From a candidate division WWE3 bacterium (GTDB lineage Bacteria; Patescibacteriota; WWE3; 2-01-FULL-39-13): DNA of 11,775 nt. The position numbers and the translations under genes were made by a program. This document shows positions 7,313 through 11,775 of this stretch, in pieces (position 1 is the first letter of the stretch; every line of letters begins with the position of its first letter). The notes under the pieces are model-generated. The model saw nothing but the letters and a program-made list of their open reading frames with translations. It was not told the origin of the DNA and made no database searches. Location of the stretch: positions 1 to 11,775 of the forward strand of contig JALWZX010000063.1 in NCBI GenBank assembly GCA_027002375.1, read 5' to 3'.

Positions 7313-7399
7313 ATGAATATTGGTATGTGGAATTCAAGGCTGATATATTTACGAATTGTTAATATGTTAGTTGCCACTATGAATTCCACCAAAAAATGA
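7313..7399 (+). CDS. Possible 28-codon leader ORF coupled to recF
   Basis: A short open frame starts at an ATG 7 nt after a -10-like box and ends in a TGA that overlaps the recF start codon (ATGA, 7396-7399). The 28-residue peptide starts MNIGMWNSRL, has a hydrophobic middle (LIYLRIVNMLVAT) and ends MNSTKK. recF has no Shine-Dalgarno sequence, so the ATGA overlap could let ribosomes finishing this frame restart on recF. It resembles no known leader peptide, and there is no run of one amino acid to suggest attenuation. The frame is short enough to occur by chance; the combination of promoter spacing and exact overlap is what makes it worth listing. Confidence 0.3.
   Translation: MNIGMWNSRLIYLRIVNMLVATMNSTKK
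7327..7389 (+). repeat. 10-bp inverted repeat spanning the recF leader
   Basis: GTGGAATTCA (7327-7336) and TGAATTCCAC (7380-7389) are perfect reverse complements separated by 43 nt. The right arm ends 6 nt before the recF ATG. A smaller inner match (GGC 7338-7340 with GCC 7373-7375) could extend the stem with a bulge. In RNA it would fold the recF initiation region; in DNA it could be a protein-binding site. Confidence 0.5.
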
Positions 7400-8475
7400 A
7401 AATAAAAACACTTAAATTAAAAAATTTCAGAAATTACGATAAACAAACATTTAATTTTGACGAAAAAATTAATGTAATAATTGGACCAAATGGTAGTGGC
7501 AAAACCAATATTTTAGAGGCAATAGCGACCCTTAGCTTAGGAAAGTCAAACAAAGCGGTAAAAACTGCAGATATGATTAAATTTGAAAGTGATTTTTTAC
7601 ATATTACTGCAATTTTGGATAATAACGATAAGTTAGAAGTTATAATTCAAAGAATTGAAAATTCAAATCGTGCTTCAAAAACTTACAAAATAAATGGGGC
7701 TATAAAATCACAAACTAAATTTGCAGGACATCTAAAATCTATTTATTTTGGACCAGAACATATTCGTTTAATTGCAGGGTCGCCTTCAAGACGCAGGAAC
7801 TATTTGAACCAAATGTTATCACAAACTCATTATGAACATAGAAAAGCTTTGGCGCTATACAGCAGGGTTTTGAAACAGAGAAATAAATTATTAGAATCTA
7901 TAAAAGGGCAGGTCTTATTGAAAATTCATGAAACTCAGTTAGATTTTTGGAATGCCCAATTATTATCTTCTGGGTTAACCATTCAAAAATATAGACATCA
8001 GTTTTTTAATTTTTCAGATGAGAACTTAAAGCAAATCAGCGAGAATTTATTTAACAATAAATTCTCGCTGAAACTAAATTATCAACCAAACACATTAAGC
8101 GAAGAAAGATTAAAAATTTTTCGCGATAAAGAAGTGTTATATGGCACAACGAAGATAGGGCCACATCTAGACGATTTTGAGTTCATCTTAGTCACTAATG
8201 ATGGGGAATTCGCGTTAAAAAATTACGGTTCACGTGGTCAACAAAGAACAGGAGTGCTTTGCGCAAAGGTTTTAGAATTAAGTTACATAGAAAGACAATC
8301 TAATGAAAAGGCAGTATTATTGCTAGATGATATTTTTAGTGAATTAGATCAAACTTATAGAGAATCGGTGGAAAACATAGTGAAAAATCAGCAAACCATA
8401 ATTACAACAGCAGATAAATCACTTATACCTGACAACATGAGTAAATTGATTTTAAATTTCGAGACATTAAAATGA
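7396..8475 (+). CDS. recF: DNA replication and repair protein RecF
   Basis: SMC/Rad50-like ABC ATPase (359 aa, normal length) that helps load RecA at single-strand gaps with RecO and RecR. Walker A GPNGSGKTN is at 30-38; IYFGPEHIRLIAGSPSRRRN (116-135) and TTKIGPHLDDFEF (251-263) are typical RecF segments; the ABC signature is GSRGQQRTG (278-286); Walker B plus D-loop is AVLLLDDIFSELD (306-318). It is not beside dnaA or dnaN, unlike the classical arrangement. Codons 214-226 lie on a perfect 16-bp hairpin and use TCG and CTG next to each other in an otherwise AT-ending gene. The ATG overlaps the stop of a 28-codon upstream frame, and there is no Shine-Dalgarno sequence. It is the only gene here ending in TGA. 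Confidence 0.96.
   Translation: MKIKTLKLKNFRNYDKQTFNFDEKINVIIGPNGSGKTNILEAIATLSLGKSNKAVKTADMIKFESDFLHITAILDNNDKLEVIIQRIENSNRASKTYKINGAIKSQTKFAGHLKSIYFGPEHIRLIAGSPSRRRNYLNQMLSQTHYEHRKALALYSRVLKQRNKLLESIKGQVLLKIHETQLDFWNAQLLSSGLTIQKYRHQFFNFSDENLKQISENLFNNKFSLKLNYQPNTLSEERLKIFRDKEVLYGTTKIGPHLDDFEFILVTNDGEFALKNYGSRGQQRTGVLCAKVLELSYIERQSNEKAVLLLDDIFSELDQTYRESVENIVKNQQTIITTADKSLIPDNMSKLILNFETLK
8036..8071 (+). repeat. Perfect 16-bp hairpin inside recF
   Basis: The arm TCAGCGAGAATTTATT (8036-8051) is followed by the 4-nt loop TAAC and its exact reverse complement (8056-8071). It lies wholly in the coding sequence and encodes the stretch ISENLFNNKFSLK without breaking the frame. It is the longest perfect short-loop inverted repeat I found in the window. 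Confidence 0.9.
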
Positions 8476-8536
8476 AATTACAAAGGTTTTAGAGCGTAGG
8501 GTTTCATTGATGCCGATGTGTAAAAATCCCTACACA
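8471..8536 (+). other. Structured gap between recF and alaS
   Basis: This stretch holds three inverted repeats: AATGAAA/TTTCATT (8471-8477 with 8502-8508), GTAGGG/CCCTAC (8496-8501 with 8528-8533) and TGTGTA/TACACA (8517-8522 with 8531-8536). The last two share bases 8531-8533 and cannot form together. The TACACA arm is also the probable -35 of alaS. No U-tract follows, so it is not a standard intrinsic terminator, and no T-box sequence is present. It could be a recF 3' RNA structure or an operator for alaS. Confidence 0.35.
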
Positions 8537-8558
8537 ACAACGAGATTTCATGTATAAT
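8531..8558 (+). promoter_or_regulatory. Promoter of alaS
   Basis: TACACA (8531-8536, 4 of 6 consensus positions), a 16-nt spacer and a perfect TATAAT (8553-8558) lie 10 nt before the alaS ATG. The predicted leader is only about 3 nt, too short for a ribosome-binding site or a T-box. Confidence 0.6.
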
Positions 8559-8568
8559 AGCAATTGTT

Positions 8569-10410
8569 ATGGATTCAACAGAAATAAGAAAAAGATTTAT
8601 AAATTATTTTACAGATATTCTGAAAGATCGAGATCTACAGCATGTAGAAGTTCGCTCTAGCTCATTAGTGCCTGAAAATCATCCGACACTACTTTTTACA
8701 AATTCAGGTATGGTTCAATTTACGCCATATTTTTTAGGTAAAAAAGACCCTGTTGAAGATTTTGGATCAAAGCGATTATGTTCTGTTCAAAAAGTTATTA
8801 GAACTGGTGATTTAGACAAAATTGGTAAGAGTAAGTATCATCTGACTTTCTTTGAGATGCTTGGTAGTTGGTCTATTGGTGATTATGGTAAAAAAGTAGC
8901 TGTTGAGTTAGCTTTTGATTTGTTAACAAATAAAGAATATGGTTTTGAATTAGACCCAGAAAAGTTTATACCGACCGTTTTTGCTGGTAGTAATGAAGCA
9001 CAATGTGACTACGAAACTATTGAAGCGTGGAAATCAGTCGGAATTCCACCAGAAAAAATATCAAAGTTACCAGCTTCTGAGAATTGGTGGGCGCCAGGTG
9101 GTCCAAAGGCACAAGGACCATGTGGGCCATGTACAGAAGTATTGTATGACAGAGGCCCACAGTACGGACCAGAAGAAGAAACACCAGGTTTAACAGAGAA
9201 CCCAAGATACCTAGAGATTTGGAATGCGGGTGTTTTCATGCAATATAACAGAAAATCAGATGGTACATTAGAGGAACTAGAAATACAAAGCGTTGATACA
9301 GGCGCTGGTTTTGAAAGATTTGCAGTATTAAAACAAGGTGTAGACTCAATTTACGAGACAGACCTTTTTATTCCCATAATTCAAAAAATCAAAGAACTAC
9401 AAAAAGAATCTGATTCTATAGATTTAGATTTTGAACGAGAAGACATACAACAGGCAATACGACGGTCAGCAGACCATATAAAGGCTGCTACATTTGTTAC
9501 TGCAGAAAGAGTATACCCATCAAGTAAAGATCAGGGTTATGTTTTACGTAGATTACTTAGAAGAGTTTTTAACGATTTTTCTTTTAAGCTGGCGATAAAC
9601 CCTGAAAAAGCAAAAGAAGTAGTTCCAGTAGTTACTGAAATATACAGAGAGCAATATCCAGAAATAGATGAAGTTGATCATATTACAGATGTTTTTAATG
9701 AGGAACTCAAAAGGTATTTAAGCATTACCAAGCAGGCAAAACATGTAATAAAGCGAAATTATGTTTATAAGAAAAAAGATACAATTGATGCATTTGACAT
9801 CTATCAATCAACAGGTGCGTCATTAGATACAATTAACAAAATTGCTGAAGAGCTAGACATGCAAGTTAATGCAACCGATTTTGATCAGAGAGTTAAGGAA
9901 CATAGAGAGAAATCTAAAGAGGGTGCTAAAGAAAAATTTAAAGGGGGGCTAAAAGGCGATGATGAAAAACAAAGAAAAATGCATACGGCAACACATTTAT
10001 TGCATCAAGCATTAAGAATGACATTAGGTGAGCATGTTCATCAAACGGGTAGCAATATAACGCCAGAGAGACTGCGATTTGACTTTTCACACCCAGAAAA
10101 AGTAACACAAGAACAGTTGCAAGCAGTGGAAAAAATCGTAAACGACAAAATTCAAGAAGAGTTACCAGTGAATGTTGTAAAATTACCGAAAGAAGAAGCT
10201 GAGAAAACAGGTGCTCTACATTTCTTTAAAGAGAAATATGGTGATACTGTTACTGTTTATTATATTGGGAATTCACTAGACGATGCTTTCTCAAAAGAAT
10301 TTTGTGGTGGTCCGCATGTTAAAAATACAAAGGAAATAGGCAAATTCAAGATAATAAAAGAAACAAGTGTTGGAAAAGGCGTTAGAAGAATAAAAGCTGT
10401 GGTTGAATAG
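8569..10410 (+). CDS. alaS: Alanine--tRNA ligase, compact form without C-Ala domain
   Basis: Charges tRNA-Ala with alanine (class II synthetase). The catalytic domain shows SSSLVPENHPTLLFTNSGM (30-48), motif 2 region HLTFFEMLGSWSIGDY (91-106), PCGPCTE (184-190) and motif 3 SVDTGAGFERF (241-251). The tRNA-recognition region follows (ADHIKAATF, YVLRRLLRR). The editing domain is present with its zinc motif intact: HTATH (472-476) and CGGPH (579-583). The protein stops at 613 residues, just after the editing domain, against about 870 in most bacteria; the C-terminal C-Ala/oligomerisation domain is missing. This is not a frameshift: a TAG stop is followed by only 71 nt and then the next gene with its own promoter. 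Some compact AlaRS enzymes lacking C-Ala are known, so it is probably functional and possibly monomeric. The start is set by the promoter. Confidence 0.95.
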   Translation: MDSTEIRKRFINYFTDILKDRDLQHVEVRSSSLVPENHPTLLFTNSGMVQFTPYFLGKKDPVEDFGSKRLCSVQKVIRTGDLDKIGKSKYHLTFFEMLGSWSIGDYGKKVAVELAFDLLTNKEYGFELDPEKFIPTVFAGSNEAQCDYETIEAWKSVGIPPEKISKLPASENWWAPGGPKAQGPCGPCTEVLYDRGPQYGPEEETPGLTENPRYLEIWNAGVFMQYNRKSDGTLEELEIQSVDTGAGFERFAVLKQGVDSIYETDLFIPIIQKIKELQKESDSIDLDFEREDIQQAIRRSADHIKAATFVTAERVYPSSKDQGYVLRRLLRRVFNDFSFKLAINPEKAKEVVPVVTEIYREQYPEIDEVDHITDVFNEELKRYLSITKQAKHVIKRNYVYKKKDTIDAFDIYQSTGASLDTINKIAEELDMQVNATDFDQRVKEHREKSKEGAKEKFKGGLKGDDEKQRKMHTATHLLHQALRMTLGEHVHQTGSNITPERLRFDFSHPEKVTQEQLQAVEKIVNDKIQEELPVNVVKLPKEEAEKTGALHFFKEKYGDTVTVYYIGNSLDDAFSKEFCGGPHVKNTKEIGKFKIIKETSVGKGVRRIKAVVE

Positions 10411-10465
10411 TTGGCAATCTATGTGAAAATATTAAGTTTTTGAATTCCCCTTATCAATCTAATTG

Positions 10466-10474
10466 TGTTAAAAT
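10466..10474 (+). promoter_or_regulatory. Extended -10 promoter of the FtsA-like gene
   Basis: TGT-TAAAAT lies 7 nt before the ATG at 10482. There is no -35 at a suitable distance; TTGAAT at 10440 is 23 nt away. It supports the ATG at 10482 over the in-frame TTG at 10440 and predicts a leaderless mRNA. Confidence 0.5.
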
Positions 10475-10481
10475 CTACTTA

Positions 10482-11660
10482 ATGAAATTGCCGAAACCTT
10501 CGTTAAAAAAGTCAAAAAAAGAAGAAAAAAACGATAACGATTTTCTAGTGTTAGATTTAGCACAAGCATCATCTAAATCAGTATGTTTCACAAAAAAGGG
10601 AGAACATTTAATTGCAAAGGGACTGTCAATCAAGTCTACTGATCAGCTTAAAATTACAAAAGATTTGATAGCTGAGACACTCAGTGAGGCTCAAGCCCAG
10701 GCTGGATCAAAAACTGATAATTTAATTATTGGATTATCTGGATCAAAAGTTATTGGTTTTGTGATTATTGCTCAATATACGAGAGAAAAACCCGATAGAG
10801 AAGTTAACGAAAAAGAAGTTGAAAAAATACACGAAAGAATTGCGGAATCAGCATACCAGCAAGTAAAAAATAGGTGGTCTATACTTTATGCCGACGATTT
10901 AGATTTTGAGCTTTTAGATTTAGTAATTACATCAACTCTTATAGATGGTGAAAGAGTTGAAGACATGATTGGAAACACAGGAGAGAAAATTCAAGTTAGT
11001 GTTTTTTGTTCATATTCTGTTAAGAGTTATTACGACTGGGTATTAAATACTGTTAAAAAATTAAAGTATAATGTTGAAACAATCACAACTACACTGTATT
11101 CCCAATCAAAGTTGTTAAACAATGAAAGTAAAAATTACCTATTAGTAGACATTGGTAAAAAAACTACAGATGTTGCGATAATTTTAGGTGAGAATATTAT
11201 ACAAACTAGATCGTTTGAATTAGGTGGTGATTTTTTCTCAAAATGGTTAGCAGAAGAATTAGGTGTGGAAGCAAACGTGGCAGACGCTAGAAAAGAAGCT
11301 TATGCGTCAAAAACATTAGATGAAAATGAAATGGATAGAGTGGGGGATATTCTATATGAAGCAGGTGTAATGTGGCGTAAAGGCGTGCAAACAGCATTAA
11401 CATCGATGAGTGGAATCAAAAGCTTTCCATCTAGAATATATGTAAGTGGTGGGTGTGCTAATTTACCTGTTGTTCAAGAATTATTACACGAAGACGCGTG
11501 GAAACAAGCTATACCTTTTGCTAATAATGTGATCGAGATAGAGACTACAAACTCAGGTTTGTTTTCACAGCAAGTTTCAGACGAGTTACAACTGTTAAAT
11601 GGTCCACAATGGTTTGTTCCCGTTAGTATAGGTTTAGTAAGATTGGAATTAGATGAGTAA
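10482..11660 (+). CDS. FtsA-like actin-fold ATPase
   Basis: Member of the actin/Hsp70 superfamily closest to FtsA (with PilM the main alternative), 392 aa; FtsA tethers FtsZ to the membrane during division. Visible: phosphate-1 segment VLDLAQASSKS (23-33), an SHS2/1C-like insert NLIIGLSGSKVIGF... with REVNEKEVEKI (about 80-180), phosphate-2 segment LVDIGKKTTD (221-230), FELGGDFFSKWLAEELG (245-261), and adenosine motif YVSGGCANLP (320-329). Both phosphate loops lack usual glycines (DIGTS- and GGGTT-type). It ends at VSIGLVRLELDE with no linker and amphipathic helix, so the FtsA membrane anchor is missing; instead the N-terminus is strongly basic (KLPKPSLKKSKKEEK). The frame is open to a TTG at 10440, but a -10 box 7 nt before the ATG at 10482 favours that start. 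Superfamily is confident, the FtsA role less so. Confidence 0.8.
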   Translation: MKLPKPSLKKSKKEEKNDNDFLVLDLAQASSKSVCFTKKGEHLIAKGLSIKSTDQLKITKDLIAETLSEAQAQAGSKTDNLIIGLSGSKVIGFVIIAQYTREKPDREVNEKEVEKIHERIAESAYQQVKNRWSILYADDLDFELLDLVITSTLIDGERVEDMIGNTGEKIQVSVFCSYSVKSYYDWVLNTVKKLKYNVETITTTLYSQSKLLNNESKNYLLVDIGKKTTDVAIILGENIIQTRSFELGGDFFSKWLAEELGVEANVADARKEAYASKTLDENEMDRVGDILYEAGVMWRKGVQTALTSMSGIKSFPSRIYVSGGCANLPVVQELLHEDAWKQAIPFANNVIEIETTNSGLFSQQVSDELQLLNGPQWFVPVSIGLVRLELDE

Positions 11661-11668
11661 AATTATGT

Positions 11669-11677
11669 TGTGGATAA
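11669..11677 (-). other. Single perfect DnaA-box match
   Basis: The minus strand reads TTATCCACA, identical to the strong bacterial DnaA box, in an 84-nt gap of which 66 bases are A or T. I found no second exact copy in the window, so it does not by itself make an origin; it could be a DnaA-regulated promoter site, the edge of an origin, or chance. Confidence 0.3.
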
Positions 11678-11680
11678 ATT

Positions 11681-11720
11681 ATAGATGTATTTTTGGGTGG
11701 TAAGATATGAATACATCTAT
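11681..11720 (+). repeat. 11-bp inverted repeat after the FtsA-like gene
   Basis: ATAGATGTATT (11681-11691) and its exact reverse complement (11710-11720) flank an 18-nt loop containing TTTGGGTGG. It begins 20 nt after the FtsA-like stop. The stem is AT-rich and is not followed by a T-run, so it is a poor intrinsic terminator; it may be a transcript-end structure or an operator for the next gene. Confidence 0.55.
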
Positions 11721-11730
11721 TATCAGAATA

Positions 11731-11736
11731 TTTAAT
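11731..11736 (+). promoter_or_regulatory. Possible -10 of the last ORF
   Basis: TTTAAT lies 8 nt before the ATG at 11745. No -35 or TGn is visible, and the region is so AT-rich that a chance match is likely. The call rests mainly on the same spacing seen before other genes. Confidence 0.25.
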
Positions 11737-11744
11737 TTTAAATT

Positions 11745-11775
11745 ATGAAAACAATAACAGTCACAGAAAAATTAG
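11745..11775 (+). CDS. Start of an unidentified gene, cut by the window edge
   Basis: An ATG opens a frame reading MKTITVTEKL up to the right edge. Only ten complete codons are visible, too few to identify it. ftsZ would be a natural neighbour of an FtsA-like gene, but nothing in these residues shows that. Support: position after an apparent intergenic gap, a -10-like box 8 nt upstream, and Lys/Thr codon use like the genes before it. Confidence 0.5.
   Translation, partial: MKTITVTEKL

Noticed and set aside
8486..8495. GTTTTAGAGC, like the start of a type II CRISPR repeat
   Set aside because: It occurs only once, there are no spaced repeats, and no cas gene is present.
8473..8499. Recoded UGA (glycine) making recF longer
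   Set aside because: No conserved gene here has an internal TGA and all conserved glycines are GGN; RecF already has normal length at this stop.
8476..8568. T-box riboswitch upstream of alaS
   Set aside because: The T-box AGGGTGG-type sequence and antiterminator are absent, and the promoter lies only 10 nt before the ATG, leaving no leader RNA.
497..9052. GAATTCCACCA recurring at about 497, 7381 and 9042
   Set aside because: Two copies encode Ile-Pro-Pro in lepA and alaS with the usual codons, and the third is an arm of the recF leader repeat; there is no shared flanking sequence.
9121..9161. 8-bp GC-rich inverted repeat TGTGGGCC/GGCCCACA in alaS
   Set aside because: The arms encode the conserved GPCGPC and RGPQ segments, so codon constraint and chance explain it; the 25-nt loop makes it a weak hairpin.
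9009..9239. Minus-strand open frame inside alaS
   Set aside because: It lies opposite the conserved PCGPCTE region, has no start signal, and is a shadow of alaS.

Overview
The window is AT-rich bacterial chromosome, densely packed with housekeeping genes, and carries no mobile element, CRISPR array, rRNA or tRNA that I can see. Several traits together point to a reduced-genome Patescibacteria (CPR) lineage, possibly Saccharibacteria-like: an alanyl-tRNA synthetase with no C-terminal domain, an RNase J and a family-4 uracil-DNA glycosylase with variant metal-site motifs, no Shine-Dalgarno sequences, and -10 boxes sitting 6-10 nt before start codons. This placement is inference; no phylogenetic marker was compared. 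The standard code fits: tryptophan is TGG, conserved glycines are GGN, and TAA, TAG and TGA all act as stops.

Layout: (1) 2-2978, plus strand: the end of lepA (EF4), then a cytoplasmic GH1 beta-glycosidase 22 nt downstream. (2) 3015-6069, minus strand: an unrecognised 390-aa protein with a C-terminal coiled coil, and upstream of it RNase J. (3) 6127-6621, plus strand: an unrecognised 164-aa protein divergent from RNase J, with closely packed promoters. (4) 6630-7274, minus strand: family-4 uracil-DNA glycosylase. (5) 7313-11660, plus strand: a possible 28-codon leader ORF overlapping the start of recF, then recF, a 613-aa alaS and an FtsA-like actin-fold ATPase. (6) After an AT-rich gap holding an inverted repeat and a perfect DnaA-box match, a new plus-strand ORF starts at 11745 and runs off the edge.

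The genes cover translation (lepA, alaS), RNA decay (RNase J), DNA repair (UDG, RecF), sugar hydrolysis (GH1) and probably cell division (FtsA-like). Most intact genes appear to have their own promoter and many face opposite directions, so this looks like a string of single-gene transcription units rather than one pathway operon. I do not see a new defence or biosynthetic system. The most unusual signals are the leaderless promoter pattern, a perfect 16-bp hairpin inside the recF coding sequence, the nested leader ORF and inverted repeat before recF, and lost or moved metal-ligand residues in RNase J and the glycosylase.
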